Assembly (NCBI RefSeq): GCF_036588685.1
Contig: NC_086375.1
Span: 41,943,270-42,007,269, forward strand
DNA from: Mytilus trossulus
Lineage: Eukaryota > Mollusca > Bivalvia > Mytilida > Mytilidae
Length of the DNA stretch: 64,000 bases
Direction: 5' to 3'
Of the stretch, positions 13,203 through 27,179 are shown one piece after another. Position 1 is the first letter of the stretch. Each line of letters starts with the position of its first letter. Made by a program: the position numbers and the translations under genes. The notes beneath the pieces were generated by a model. That model saw only the letters and a list, made by a program, of their open reading frames with translations. It was not told the DNA's origin and made no database searches.

Positions 13203-14356
13203 ATAGTATTATCATACTTCACATCAAAATTTCATATTTTGATTGGCTTATACGTATTGTAGTTAAATCTAACGAAGGGATGATATCAACTTCACCACTT
13301 GGTACTCTTGGTTTTAAGGTTTTGAACTCTTCTGTAACCCATTTGTACGAACTTTTCAAACTTCAATTGTATCAAAACTACAGATATACTGAATAATAGA
13401 GATATGCCATTTTGTACATATACCAAGGGAAAACTTGATGCAAAGCATTATTATTTACTGTTTCATTACTTGATTTGGTCCATATTTGTATTTGTTTTCA
13501 CCAATAACTACATTCATAAACTTGTTCTTAGAAAGGCAATGCATGCAATGCATGCAATTATCCTATATATATATAAATCAATCATCAAATTGCCAAATAT
13601 GAGAGTACAAGGATAAAAGCTGTGGATTTTCTATGACATTTCCATATGTTTAGCATTGAATCAACGCAAGGGTAAATAATCCTAAATAGCTTACATGAAA
13701 TTAATTTTAAAATTAACATGCTTATTTGAAATAATTTCTAAGTTTTGGCATAGATTTTATTATTTGACAGTCAAAATAAAAAACAAACATCTTGCCTAAC
13801 TTTTGTTGTTTTATCTAATACCCGTGACGTTGTTATGTACGTGACGGCAAGAAAATACTTTTAAAATAAAATGTATCTGTCAAAGATAATAATGATAGGA
13901 TATTCAGTATTTCAAATTGAATGAATAAATGAATTGATACTCCTAGAAAAAGCCTTGTCAACCTTGGTTTCACCGCGGTTGACAATGTTTTCTCTCGGTA
14001 ACAATATATTCTATCACCCTCTCAACTATGTGTTATTTATATATAGCGTGTAAATATTTTTTTCTATAAAAAGTGTAATAACATGTTTTAACGGGTTTTA
14101 GCATTTTAGGGAATTATAAAATATACGATATATCCGAAGGTCAACTGAATAAAGGATGAAGGAGAAAAAAAACCTTGCACAAATAGTTATTGATCAAGCC
14201 GATTATATAGTTGGCAGAACAAAAATAATTATCTTAAACTTAAGGGTATAATGTTATGCAAGTAACGTACAGTTAGCAGGTTCAGACCTTGCATTCAGTC
14301 AAATTTAATAATTGCAAAATCAGTTCATGAATTTTTGTTTGTTTGTTAAATGACTA

Positions 14357-14530
14357 AGGCAACAGTAGTAAACTGCTGTTCAATAGACATAATTCGATTC
14401 AGCGAAAACAAATCAGGGTCACAACCAAAACCGAGAGAAACACATCAACTGTAAGAGGAAAACAACGGAACAACAAAAACTCTGAACATTTGATAACAAC
14501 TGCCTTATTCCTGACTTCGTACAGAATATT
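14357..14530. repeat. Dispersed repeat family, copy 3
   Basis: Starts 'aaggcaacagtagtaaactg' and continues through 'gagagaaacacatcaact' to 'tgccttattcctgacttcg'. It is homologous to 5290-5460 and 6405-6560. It lies in gene-free DNA. Confidence 0.7.
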
Positions 14531-17500
14531 TTTAAGAAAAATATAAAATTAACGGCAACTTACCTGGTGTAGTATATCTTCTAGACAAACGCTTAGTACT
14601 TATGAATACACACCCTTTATGTTTTCTGTATATGTATCATATGCTCTATTGCTTTTATGCGTAAGTGTTTGTCGTTACTTCCTGATCATCAACCTATATC
14701 TCATGACCTTTTTTAAATTATATGTAATTGTACTTTATTTGAAATTATTTGTTGAATTGCTAAATAAGATATTTTACACGGTCCATTTATTTTTATATTA
14801 AAATGAATTATAAAATATATTTTACATTTACCAAAACTGATGTAAGACGCTAAAATATTGTTTTCATTTTAATCAAAACTACAAACAAAAATATATTTAC
14901 CGTAACGGGGTTAAGTTAAGCTTTTAAAGCCATCTTGACAGGTGATTGTTATATCCTATATTGCTCCTATTTTTTTCTTTGTGGTTTGTGTATTTTTACT
15001 GAAAACTATTATTCTCGCATGTTTTATAATACTTAGTGTATAATTAAATTTGTGCATATTGCTCGACAAGGGTTCGTGGTTGGTTAATAAAATTGTCGTA
15101 TGAGTCTATGGTAATGTCTGGACATTATCTGTAATAGGACTGACGACATATAATACTAATGAATCAAAGTTGATCTGAACATTTACAGCAAAATCTGCTT
15201 CCCATTTGTATGACATTCATTTTCGTTTGAAAATAACTATACATTTCCTAGTCAATGTTGTCCCAAAACAGAATTTATGGGTATAAGAACATCACAGGTG
15301 GTCAATGTCTTTTCATGATTAAGACTCTATCTTGTGGGTGATCGGGTTAAGTAAATCATTCGTACCAAAACTCATAGAAAAAAAATAACATATGTTAACC
15401 AAAATCTTGTCTAAAAAATACACCAGATAAAAATGTTCTTGAAAATTCAGAAAGGAAAGGACACAAATTGTTTATGCGATTCTTAATCAATAACAATAAA
15501 GTTAACGATAATGAATCCTTATCAAAAGCCAGAGAGCCTCACCTTGTCGTAACACAGGTTACACATCTTTATCATAATGTTTTGACTAGTCGTACGCGCC
15601 TTTTCTCCTTGCTTAGATTTGTCTGGTTAGTTTTTTGTCATCTCGATTTCTATTAATTCCTCTTTTTATAAAAAAAAAAAAAAGTTCGATAACGTCTCCT
15701 TGTTACTTAATATAATTCAAATCATAATGATAGTTTAATCTTTATAACAAAAGTTATACATCAGTTCACATTTAGTTGTTTGCAAATCATCATAATCTAA
15801 AAGAAACCAAAATATATCGATTAATTAAAACTATTTCAACGAAAAAAAGTTTTCTTATTTGATCAGATATGACGTTTTCACCTTTATTTAAATTTGATCT
15901 TCATTATAATGCCAAGTAGTGTGTTTTGAATCTGACGCCATAAATCCGCTGTCGCGTGTACCTATGTTCATGTCCATGTACAGAGTACTCGAATCATTTT
16001 ATTTACGAGAATTCCGACACAATCATCTGTTTGTTGTTCTCTATTTACTGTAGTTCCATAGGACTCAGTATAAATACGGGTTAATCTAAATTAATTTCGT
16101 ATATTATCGAACTAATAACTAGTAGTCTAAAGCGTTGGGAAAATACATCGAAACAATAATTATGCAGAAAAAAACGGTTCATAAATACATAACAATACAC
16201 TCTGTCCTATATAACAATAGCTTGAGACTTGCTATCAAATTATATTCGATGCCTCATTGTGTATCCTGCTGAAGAGCACTTCTCAATTCAATGGGATTGA
16301 ACGCTTTCCCATTGGTTGTAAATGCTGTCACTTTTGAGGGTCAAATATGTCTTTCACTATAAGGGTGTCATTTATGTACATTGATTATCAAGCTAGTCAC
16401 AAAGTCTACAAAAAGTATTTTACAAAGATTTAAGGAAAAAAGAGATTGGATACATCACTTGTTCTTATGTATTTTTATCTTTTTTTAACTATGCACGAAA
16501 TAGTCATTTTAGGTCAGATACGTATATTTCATTATGTTTAAGACGTCATAGTGACATCATAAAGTACTTTTCTGCACTAGAGTTTCCACATATAATCAGC
16601 TAGTTCGTTTATCAATACATTTAACATAGTTTTGAAAGGATTAGATAAGTTTACTTTTTTCAGTAAACTTCAGTGACTTATTAATTGATTTGCAGCATTC
16701 CTCCTTCTTTTTCAATCGAACTTAGTTTCTACTTGTTTTTCTTCAAATCAATGCAAACTTTGCGTATAAGTGTTTGCAGTGATATCAATTAGTTGTAAAC
16801 TGCGCTCTGATATCATGTATCTTTCTTTTCAAACCCTGACAGCATGTGTCTGTCCAGAGTAAAACAGATATCTTGCTCAGTCTGGGATCAAGTCAGAATT
16901 ATAGACAAATATTACCCACAGAAACGTAAAGTGTATTTGTCATCATATCAAATATTCTAATTCTTCATTTTATTATATATTTCAGATCCGACTTCATATT
17001 GTCAGAATATATCAGCCCTGTTATTAATGATATGGTCATTTTCAGTTCATTTTCTGTTCATATGATATATTTGTTAATTATTCGGAACACATTTTTCTAC
17101 AATCATGTGTGTCCTTCAATGGTTTTAATCGATTTGCAATGTCTTTCTCACTGTTTGATTCGAGAACAACTAGTGTGTCTTATTTAAACGAAACATGTGT
17201 CTGTTGTTAGAGTAACAAACTGTAAGCGTGATTTTCTATGATGAAGTTTGATTACAATCACTGGGTCGATGCAACTTCTGGTTTAGAAAGTACCATTATC
17301 AAAGTAGATAGTCTAAAATATCAACACGATTGTTATTTTCAGAAGTTTTTCTGCTTTAATTATTCAAAACTCTAAGGGGTTTCTTTACGCCTAACATAGA
17401 GGTCCTTAGCCGTGGATTTTGCACAACTTTTCGGATATTTTTGTTTTTCCTTTATTACATTTTATTACCTTTCTAACTGTTTTGATTCAAGCGTCACTCA

Positions 17501-18493
17501 TACGTCTCAAGTAGACGAAACGTTTTCAACTGGTTGAGCAAATTATAAGCTTTGCATTTTTGGGGATGTTTTATATTCGCTGGGTCGATGACAATGATAG
17601 TGTCAAAAGTCAGTCATAATAAGTAAACTATTTATTTACAATTAAAGAGTTCTCTTTCTTTACTCCTCTACAATAATTACAAAAGTCAAGTATGCCTGTC
17701 ATAAAAAAAAAATATCCAACCAAAACTGGGGGTAAACTTATAGCTCCAAAATAGTTAACAGGTTCCTGCCTAACTTGTAACTCCCGGCATGGTACTAATA
17801 CAAGTTTAAAATTATGTGTGTGCACTATTTTGTCTGAATACATGCAGCAAAGGTATTGCTCAATTCTTTTGATCAGGTTTTATAACAACACTTTAAGTTT
17901 TTTTTCTATTTAATTTAAATCATTAAAAACGTTACAGTAGTCTTTACCATTTACTGCTGCCGTCTTAATGATTTATTCATCCAAACATCCACTGCAGTGA
18001 AGGTGTTGTGATAACTACAATGCAGATTTTTATACATTATTTTAGTATAAAATAGCAGAACTGTATTTTTTTCTCTAGTTCTTGGTATTATCAACACATC
18101 ACATTGACTTTGTTCAAAGTTTGCTAGGTAAAACCTTCAAAATCTATATTTTAATATAGTGTCAAATGTAATCACATGTATCAATTATTAACATCATTAA
18201 CCTCATTCTCAATTTTTTTTCTCCTTAAAATAATATCAGTTTGTACTTAATGACATTGACAATGAACACGTAACAGAATAATATTTAATTCGGCTCACTT
18301 CTTGGATTTTCACTTTTTAGGGAATGTAATGTATTAGAATGTAGCACGTGATTGTTTTACTCGTATAACCTTTTTGATTTACACAATCCTAAAATAAAAT
18401 GATAGATAATTTACCTTTATCGCTGGCTACGAAACGACGTAAGGTATAGTGACCTGATATATTAAATTTAACTTTTAAGACGATTTAAAACAT

Positions 18494-20510
18494 CACTGTC
18501 GTCAACGTGATGATCGTAACTGCAATTACGATCATCCCAATATGGCGGACACAAATATAGAGGTATTTCAGAAGGCTGATTTCTCCACTTTAACAGATTA
18601 TTTTCATCTTTTTTTTATAGCAAGAAAAATCTTTATATGCATTGCCATTGTATGTGCTTTTCATAAATTATAGAAAAACAACCAGAAGAACGAAAATCGA
18701 GATTAAAAAAATAACGATGATGATCGTAACTTGGACTTGTTTTTATGAAAAGATGATCGTAACTTAAACTTTACGAATGTTTTTCTTTTCACTAAATGAA
18801 CACCCTACTTAGCAGTCACAATAAAATAAATGTTATGATTTTAAAATTAAACAAAGAATAAATGAAAACCGCTATTCTAAAAAGAAATGACACAAGGGGG
18901 ATTAGCAGACTTATATGCAAATGTCCTCAATATTTTTTTCTTATGAGTAATTTAGTTAACATTCAACATATATTAACGTTGATATGAAGTTTATATTAAT
19001 ATCATTCTCATGATACAGTTTAAGAATTCAGACCAAAACTTTCACGGAATAAAGTAAAGGAAGGCATGAAGTTACACTATTTTTGATGACTTTCTATCGG
19101 TTTTAAATTGTTGCCTGCATGGTCTTGTTTTTTCTTAATCAAACCAGGAACATATATAGTAATACTGTTCCCAGATCAAATTATGACTATTAAACATTGG
19201 TAGACTACAGAGGTGGACTTAGAGGGAGGGTCATGGTGGTCGCGTCACCTTTTTGTGGGGGAAATTTGGTTGATTGTAAAGGGAATCAATAAAGCATGAC
19301 TGTAGCGGGTCTTCTCTTAGGCAGCCAGTCCCCCATCGTTTTATGAAAATCTCTGGATACACCACTGGACTACTTTTGCATATATTTGCCATGGGTGGGC
19401 TATTTATGTAAAGAAGGAAAAGTTGAAATAGATGGTACATTTATACACGTTCATATTAAATTTTTCAAGCTTTAAATTCTTACATTTATACGGTATATGA
19501 CATGTATTATTGAAGTTAGTCGGGAAGTTGTTTTAAGCCAAACAGGGATCTACCATTTGATTTTTAAATGGGGTGATGAAATTTGGAAAAAGGCAGGACA
19601 TGCGATTTCAGTAAAAAAAAAAAAAAGGCCGGATGAACATCTTGACCAAACAAAAAGGCAGTATGACAATTAATGTAAAATAAAATCAGGATGAAAAAAT
19701 CAGGACTGAATAGAATAAAAATAAAAAAAGCAGGATAGAGATTTCAACATAAAAAATGCCGGACAAAATTATTCATCCTAGTCCCACCTCAAATTAAAAT
19801 CAAATAGTAGCTCCCTTTATTAACGGTTTCATTGGTTTTTTGGTCATTGAACATATATAATTACACTTCTTAATGCTTTATTTTTTCATTCTTTCCTTTT
19901 AAAATCGTAAATATGTTAATGAAAGGAACTATAAAGTCAGAATTCCAAAAAGATACCAGATCGTCGAAAGGTTCTATTGTCCCTATAAAGTGTAAGGGGA
20001 AAAAATGGAATAAAAAACATCCAATAAAAACAAACTGGTCATTAATATGAACTGTGCAAAACCTTATTCAAATAAACATTTGAAATCAATATAAAACATT
20101 TTAATATTGAACTAGATAACTCTGTGATCGTTCCTCACAATATCTGCTGATAACGTACATTTGTTCGCATACTAGACAGCTTTATTTGTCCTTATCTATA
20201 AGAAAATGCTTCTTTGGAACAGACAGTTACGATCATCTTAAGTATAAGTTACGATCATCGTTGATAAAAATCAATAAAAGTTACGATCATCATCGTGATT
20301 TTTTGTATGTCGATTTTCATTCTTCTTGTTCCTTTTCCCTCCTGTCCGAAAAAATATTTCAATGGCAGTACTTATAAAGATTTTCATTGACATAATACAA
20401 ATCTGAAAACAAGCTGCTAAAGTGAAGAAATCAGCCTTATAAAATTTTCCTATATTTATGTCCGCCATATTGGGATGACTGCAGTTACGATCATCACGTT
20501 GACGCCAGTG
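18494..20510. mobile_element. 2.0-kb inverted-repeat DNA transposon, non-autonomous, 6-bp target duplication
   Basis: The left end begins CACTGTCGTCAACGTGATG and the right end is its inverted near-copy. Similarity continues inward for roughly 230-280 bp on each side, including 'cccaatatggcggaca'. The element is flanked directly by aaacat on both sides (18488-18493 and 20511-20516). Copies of a 13-mer, GATGATCGTAACT or its reverse complement, are scattered near both ends: about 18512, 18528, 18718, 18754, 20227, 20248, 20280 and 20485. This is the layout of transposase-binding subterminal repeats. No transposase frame is visible. Superfamily is unresolved: CACTG ends recall CACTA/Chapaev-type elements, but the 6-bp duplication does not fit them cleanly. 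Confidence 0.88.
19208..19377. mobile_element. Small CAG...CTG element nested in the 2.0-kb transposon, 5-bp target duplication
   Basis: Starts CAGAGGTGGACTTAG and ends CTGGATACACCACTG. It is flanked by gacta on both sides (19203-19207 and 19378-19382). It belongs to the same family as 30935-31090 and 32197-32342. The minus-strand frame at 19231-19440 is part of this element, not a gene. Confidence 0.85.
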
Positions 20511-20604
20511 AAACATGGTCAAGAGCAAACAGAATATCAACAAATTATGTGTTTTACATACACATGACTTATAACCGTCTCGTTTATAATACGTTATAAT
20601 TTAC

Positions 20605-22567
20605 CGTCATTATTGCAGGACAATGCATGGATGGTTTTTTGTATGCCTAGAAGTTTGCTAAAATCTGTGACTTGAAAAACATATCCTGGAACGGATGCCA
20701 TGTTTGTGAGTTCCTCTTTGTTAGCGCCTCTCCCAATGCCAACGCTTATAACTTGAATATGTTTTTCTTTATAAATGTATGCCTGTTTTGCGGTATTTAA
20801 TGGATTTCCTGACACACCATCTGTCAAAATAACCAATACATCTTTCGCATCTGATCGATCTCCGGCACTTGGAACAAAAACTTTACTGAGTATGAACTGA
20901 AGGGCTATATCAGTATTTGTCAGCTGACCAGTGTATGGTATTCCTTTCACGGCGTTTCGTATAGATTGTGTATTATTATACTGGTTTAGTTTTATTCGTA
21001 GATACGTTGTGCTGTCGAACGTTACAACGCCTACTTGTACGTGGTCTGGATCTATGGTAAAGTTGGACAATATCGTTGAAACGAACTCTAGTTCTTTCTT
21101 GAAGTTTGTTGCGCCCACGCTACCAGATGCATCAACGAGAAAAACAATGTCTGCTTTTTCTACACATCCTATAGCTACAAGAATTCTTTTAGTTTGAATT
21201 TTGTCGATTATATGGAATAGTATGGGTTTTGGCATATTGAAGAAGAAGTAATCGTAAAAATAACAATGAAATCAAAATCAAAATTCAAAAATACCAGATG
21301 GTAGTTCTGGTTATCTAAAGATGTATGGGTGTCAGAATCAAAATGCAATCGAGCAAAAATTTACAAACGTGTTATCTTGTTTGGTAATTCTTTATCCGAA
21401 AAAAAAACTTTCCATAATATCATGTTGTTCGACTGGGAGAAACAAATCATATTGGCATCATATATCACTATTTCATTTCCCAAGTATAGTACGTTGCGTT
21501 AAAAAAAAATTGCATCGTACATGTTTACCAATTGTAAAATATGACATTTAACATGATTTGTACTTGGTGCTAAGAATTAATAATCCTTCTTGAAAGCCCG
21601 AGCTTACGACCGCTTTGTAATACATTCGTTATGTTAAATCTTGAGGTTTTCTTAGTAGTTAACTGCTTATTTGTTCGTTTTCTCGTGTTTTGTTTTGTTT
21701 TGTGTTTGCCATGGTGTTCTGTTTTTCTTTGATTTTTGAGGTTCTAATATCTCTTTGATAGTGTTTGTATCTTTTTAGCAGTTACATTTGAAATCGTGAT
21801 ATTAAAACTGTTACAGTCGATTAAGAGAAGATATTTTGTATACGACGATGAGACAAAAATGCAACAAAATAAATAAACTGAAAACATCTTAAGATGGTAC
21901 CCAAAACTTTCACTTAAATAAATTTGGCTCGTTTAATTTTCATAAAATTTTACAAAGAATTTACTTTGACCCTTTGACAAAATGTAAAAATATCAAAAGA
22001 ATTAACAAACCATTTTATAAGAAAAATTATACTGGTTATAAAGCAGTTTGACAAACACTGATTGTGGTCATTGTGAAGCTTGATATTCCCTTAACAACAC
22101 AACGTAATTAAAACGTTAAGCTGAGTTTACAGACTTATCTCCCTGTAGTGTTAGGTACCACCGTAAAAGGGGGGGGGGGGTCAGTCTTTAATAGCAGACG
22201 TGTTTAGACACGAGAAGACAATCTTTTAATCGTCTCGATTCTAAACCAAACATGTCAAACGTGATAAGATAAATAAAAACAAAAATTAAAAATCTTCTAA
22301 TAACATGCTTACAAATAAACACTCTTATCGCACTAACTTTATCTTTGTAGTTTCTGGTTCTCAGTCACACACGCACTAGTTAAAAGTCAGAATTCTAATA
22401 TGCTTCCCTGTGGGATGTTACTTTTTGTGTTTGCATCCATTAATCAATCTCTACAGCAAAAAAAAATGTATTTTTCAAAATTTAAAAATGGAATAAATCT
22501 ACTCACCTTGAACTACAAGTAGCGTTTTAACTACGAAAAAAAGGAAAGCAACAATGAGTAACTTCAT
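20605..22567 (-). CDS. Secreted vWA-domain protein A (exons 1-2; 3' end not found)
   Basis: Exon 1, 22507-22567, encodes a 20-residue hydrophobic signal peptide (MKLLIVAFLFFVVKTL...) and ends in phase 1 at a GTGAGT donor. Exon 2, 20605-21168, is 564 nt, opens after a TATAG acceptor and encodes one complete vWA domain beginning GCVEKADIVFLVDASGSVG. The MIDAS metal site is intact: DASGS near the start, the Thr of 'LTNTDIAL', and the Asp of 'ILTDGVSG'. vWA domains bind protein partners through a metal ion, and secreted vWA proteins are common in matrices and in bivalve byssus and shell. Which of these applies cannot be told. The exon ends at a GTAAAT donor in phase 1. Reading through would stop two codons later, so either a short terminal form exists or further exons lie at lower coordinates. 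A paralogue lies at 41818-42579. Confidence 0.88.
21889..22166. mobile_element. MITE in intron 1 of vWA gene A
   Basis: The left end TTAAGATGGTACCCAAAA and the reverse complement of the right end, TTACGGTGGTACCTAACA, form imperfect terminal inverted repeats of about 17 bp sharing GGTACC. Length is 278 bp with no coding capacity. A run of 12 G follows at 22169-22180. Confidence 0.65.
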
Positions 22568-22599
22568 TGTTATTGTTATGACAATTGATCTGACCAAAT

Positions 22600-24780
22600 T
22601 ATGATCTTATCTATGCGACCTGGAATTTAACCTTTGTGTCAATGGGTCAATCTGCAAATACTAGAAAACAATTTAAGAATTAGATTATGCAAACTGAATA
22701 TGGTGACAATCCTCACATGCCTTATCAAGGAGGAAAACACTTAAACAAGTCATAATTTACTTTCTATTAAAACTATCAAACAAAGAAATACATATTAGCA
22801 TGAAAAATTAAATATATTTCATGTAAAATAATGTTGATGTTAGTTTTAAGAGGCTAAAACATCATAAAAAACTATTTCGTCGAACGAAATGGAGACCGCT
22901 TTCGGAGTTTCAAGCCAGCACGAAAAAATATAATACATTAAATTAAGGCGACAGTAGAGAACTATACCTGTAATTTCATGTTGTTTTCAAAAGAATATTT
23001 TGTTTCTTAAAATCATTGAAAAGTTGTATTTTAAAATGTATTTTAGTTACTAGAATAATTCAATTAACCAATAAAAACAAATAAATCGTTAAAATTGTTA
23101 AAATACATTTTGACTGTTTTTCAAGTTTGTTTTTGAAGACATTTATAAAACTCGAACAGAATGATTTTGTTAAAAAGTACTAATAGTTTCGTTCAGTAAA
23201 TACAATACTTAGAATTGTATTGTTTTAATAGAAATAATTATACATTGAATATAATTACTAGAATAGTGTTCGCATACAGTTTACATACCCGTAAAAGTTG
23301 TGGTTTAAAGTTTTTAAAAGCCAAAAGATACTGTTTAGAAACATCTGATCTGGTTTGTTATTGCAAATGATATTCAAAAATCCTTTTTCATTGAAAGAAG
23401 GTGTAATGTAATAACCTTTCATCAGATCAAGCAATGAAAATCCTCTTATCTTAATGTTTTGTTTGTTTAAAAACCAACCTATCCATTAATCAGCTGCTGA
23501 AGGTCAGCATACCGAGCATTAGAACCATTTAGAAATCCATAATTGGTTACCTTTCTTATTTGCCAAAACATTTCTGATTTATTCGGTTAAGGGCATTTCC
23601 AACAGTTTATTTATGACGATGAGAATTTTTCCCTTTAAGAAACATACCTTCGTGTGCCACTTTTCTTTAGTAAAATGAGGTCGAAATTTCAGATATTTGC
23701 TTAAAATTCGAATTTGTGGACGTACTTTACCTCCCACTGTGACAGAAATGCATAACTTTTTAGTTTTAAAAAATAACCACAAACTGTTTTTTTGTTAAAT
23801 TATTTATAAGTTCTCCTTTAAATTAGTATTCTATAATTATTTGAAACATTTTGTTTAGAAAGTACTTAAATTTATCAAATGTTCATAAATGTATAAAAAA
23901 AAAACGTCATGTTTTGCTGCATATTTATCAAATTAAAAAAAAATGCAACATTGACTTTTTCATGAAATTTGAAACAAATTATCTTCATACGTAAGCAAAC
24001 CGAATGTCATTTTTAAAAATAGGGGTCCATGAACTCGTAAAGGTAAATCAGTTTGAATGGGGAAAATCATTCGAAAATCTTTTCCTCAGATATGTCACAG
24101 TTTGACGTCGCGAAAATAACATTTTACGTTAGCAACGTTAATACCTTCCCTGTACCTGTAACATATCTCTTAAAGGGAGCTCCAGACATGAACATACCAA
24201 TTGCCATTTTCACGAATCGTTTTAACAGTCATTGGGACTTGTAATCAATGTCATGAGTCAACACTCTTTTTTTCGAAACATCTTTGAGTTGTAATTAAGC
24301 TGCATCATCATGTGTTTCACGATTCATTGTCTTGGGACACAAGGTTCAATTTTCTGAATTTCCACAATAGATGTTCGTTATTTACTCTTTGAATTGTGTC
24401 GCATTTTGTTTTTTCATTCTTGTTTTATCTATATGGTATTGGTTTTTTTTATCACAATTGATGGTTAAACAGTTAACATTGTCAGTAGTTGTTTACATTT
24501 TTTTCATTTTCGTCTTAAATAGATAGTGGTCTCATTGGCAATGAATTAATCACATCTCTCTTTTTAATGCAATTTTGTTTGACTATCATAAGGGTACTGT
24601 TAATTTGGAATGACACTTGTTTTCTCCAAGATTGAGCAGTTGGGTATGTTTGTCTTTATATCAATCAACATATTAATGATCTTTTCTTTATTTAACATCT
24701 CTCAGTTCCAATTCTACATCTAAAGATTTTTCGTCCTTGAACACCTCTGGTGAATCTCCGACAGCTCTGTGTTTATGTAT
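22600..24780. other. Gene-free stretch upstream of vWA gene A
   Basis: AT-rich DNA with only scattered short open frames and no supported splice structure. A short 'gtctcattggcaatga' repeat fragment lies near 24530-24560. I see nothing else I can name. Confidence 0.5.
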
Positions 24781-24784
24781 ACTA

Positions 24785-26060
24785 GAACACACCCGTGATA
24801 TCGCGGGTCCGTGACTGAATTAAGGTATATAACTATGCGCAAGCCTTATTTTAGTATTAGTATTGTCATCTGATAAAGTCATGCCGATTATAAGATACAC
24901 AGTTTTTCTCTGCTTTCAAATCTTTCTGTTTGAACCCGTCGAACTGGAACTTATCAATTATTGGTAACATTAATTATTTGGAAAACAAAAGGTCATGGAA
25001 TTGAGTTTTTTTTAATCAACAACATTGTCCTATATTAGTTATAAATAAAGATGAATGCTTTGATTCGCTGTTTTACGTCATGTATGCCCACTAACAAATT
25101 GAAAACTGTTCCTCATTTTTTTGTCTTGTTATCTAAGAAAGTCTTACTGATTAAAATACTACAATAGGTAGCTATTTGACAATTTAGTAGTGTCAACCCT
25201 GTGATTATGACCCGTGTATATAGCATATTAACCCTGAATACACCGTTTGGTGGTGCGCCTGTCAGATGCGGAACGTACAGATTAGGTAATAGGTAACAGG
25301 TGAATATACTATTGGTATCGATATCGGACTCGACCCGGAACTTCTTAATTATTGGCAATATTAATTACGTGGAAAACAAAAGGGCCTGGAGTGGTGTAAT
25401 TTTCAATCTACACCTTTGTACTATTATTTTAGTGATATATAAAGTTGAATTCTTTGATTCGTCGTTTTTACGTGATGACGGCTGAAAAATTGGACTTCGT
25501 AATTTAAGTATTATATAGATGATTATTATTACAATGGGGTATTTTTTAATCAACAGACTTGTCCTATATTAGTTATAAATAAAGTTGAATAATTCTTTGA
25601 TTCGCTGTTTAACGTCATACCCGCTGACAAATTGAAAACTTAGTCCAGATTTTTAGTATTCGTATAGTTAACCTCTTAGAAAGTCTTACTGATTAAAATA
25701 CTACAATAGGTAACAATTTGACAATTTAGTAGTATCAACCCTGTGATTATGACCCGTGTATATAGCATATCAATCCTGAATACACCGTTTGGTGGTGCGC
25801 CTGTCAGATGCGGAGCGTACAGATACGGTAATAGGTAACAGGTGACTATACTATTGGTATCGGTATCGGACTCGACCCGGAACTTCTTAATTATTGGCAA
25901 TATTAATTACGTGGAAAACAAAAGGACCTGGAGTGATGTAATTTTTAATCTACACTTTTGTACTATATTAGTTGTATATAAAGTTGAATTCTTTGATTCG
26001 TCGATTTTACGTGATGACGTTGACAATTTGGACCTCGTCTTTTTAGTATTATAGATATGT
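24785..26060. repeat. Tandemly duplicated repeat with a period of about 542 bp
   Basis: One block, from 'aaagtcttactgattaaaat' to 'gatgacg', occurs at about 25138-25490 and again at 25679-26025. The offset is about 542 bp and identity is high. A partial third copy precedes it at about 24950-25110. The block follows the motif 'acccgtgatatcgcgggtc' near 24790. Pairs of open frames on both strands in this region repeat with the same offset and are by-products. Confidence 0.85.
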
Positions 26061-27035
26061 CTGTGTCTTGATTTCTTGTTATTGGGAACAAGTGTGGACA
26101 CAGATGAGTGTGGATAGTATGTTTGGATGTTTGACAGTGTCTAATGACAATAAAGTTCTATGTTTTTCCTATATGGTGTTAATAACTGTGTTGCACGGTG
26201 ACAACCGATCTGAGCATTAGGAGTGTTATTTATTTGATATTTTTTTATGTTCAATACAGACATGGGGAGACAGTAATTACATTAGTTACCAAATGATTAT
26301 GATAGAACATGTTCTACATCTTTGGTTTTGGATACATTTTGTAGCTTGGAGAGCAATTGTTAATTTCTGTGTCGATTTGGTCTCTTGTGGAGAATTGTCT
26401 CATTGGCAATCATACCTCATCTTTTTTTATATGTATTTGCTTACTATTGGTATGGTTCTATTTACATTACTTTGTGGTGGATCGTCAGTATCATTAGTAA
26501 ATTTTTTTGTTAAAATGTTGAATTTCTTCCTCAGATTAGAATACATTTATTGGTTTTAAGTAATGACAATGGCTTATGTCTGACTTGATTATTGGGGCTA
26601 AATAAGATAGGAAGTAAACCTCTGTGCTGATTTATATCAATTCTTTATATCTCCTCCAAAGCTGGTCGAAGCAAAGACAAATTTTGACCAATATAAAAAT
26701 GATTTCACCAAAAGAACCTTTGTGAGCATGCTTCAAAGACTCATAACTGCTCCAAAAGTAATCTGATCGAATTTGAAGCATGTCAAGCAGATATCATCAA
26801 CATCTACTTAATAAGTCTTAATATGTCTAAATACCTAAAAAGCTATTTAGTACTCAAAAGGTATTGCAAAATTATTCCTTTTCATTTTTTGTTTTGTTAT
26901 ATGGATACAAATATAAGTGATACATGTACCAATACAGTATTTGTTGTGGTATGCAAGTGTAGTAATTAACATTTACTGTAACCATGTTAATTCACACAAA
27001 TCAAGAAATAACAAATGAATGGGACAGATACTCCA
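26060..27035. other. No gene; short repeat fragment only
   Basis: A fragment of the 'gtctcattggcaatcatac' short repeat lies at about 26380-26430, inside the open frame at 26293-26559, which is therefore not called. Nothing else is recognisable. Confidence 0.5.
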
Positions 27036-27179
27036 CAGCTTTATACGACTGCAGAAGTGGAAACCTGAACGGTTGGGGCTAGTATGGACACAACATTCAA
27101 GCTGGATAAAAGCTCTGAATTTGGATTGTGGTTAAATAGTTGACACAACATAGGTTTCTGACACAGATTCAATGTGGTT

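Larger units (their letters stand above)
12000..18490. other. Gene-free stretch between the RING gene and the 18.5-kb transposon
   Basis: No exon with coding-like composition, matched phase and good splice borders was found on either strand. Visible contents are repeats: the 'acaactgccatattcttgac' type near 12120-12290, a foldback element at 13057-13202, a 'ggcaacagtagt' family copy at 14357-14530, and a diverged piece of the 356-bp module near 17490-17540. The downstream exons of the vWA gene at 20605-22567 should lie in or beyond this stretch, but I could not identify them. Confidence 0.55.

Noticed and set aside
17950..18000. Possible third exon of vWA gene A (acceptor TTCACTGCAG, short frame ending LRRQQ stop)
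   Set aside because: The phase would fit, but no counterpart was found for gene B and the residues are not informative.
19231..19440. Minus-strand frame resembling the one at 32128-32406
   Set aside because: The similarity comes from the shared CAG...CTG mobile element, not from a gene family.
20931..21197. 88-codon plus-strand frame
   Set aside because: Antisense shadow of the vWA exon of gene A.
24785..26054. Paired open frames on both strands that look like a duplicated gene
   Set aside because: The pairing reflects the 542-bp repeat period. Frames are short and antisense to each other.
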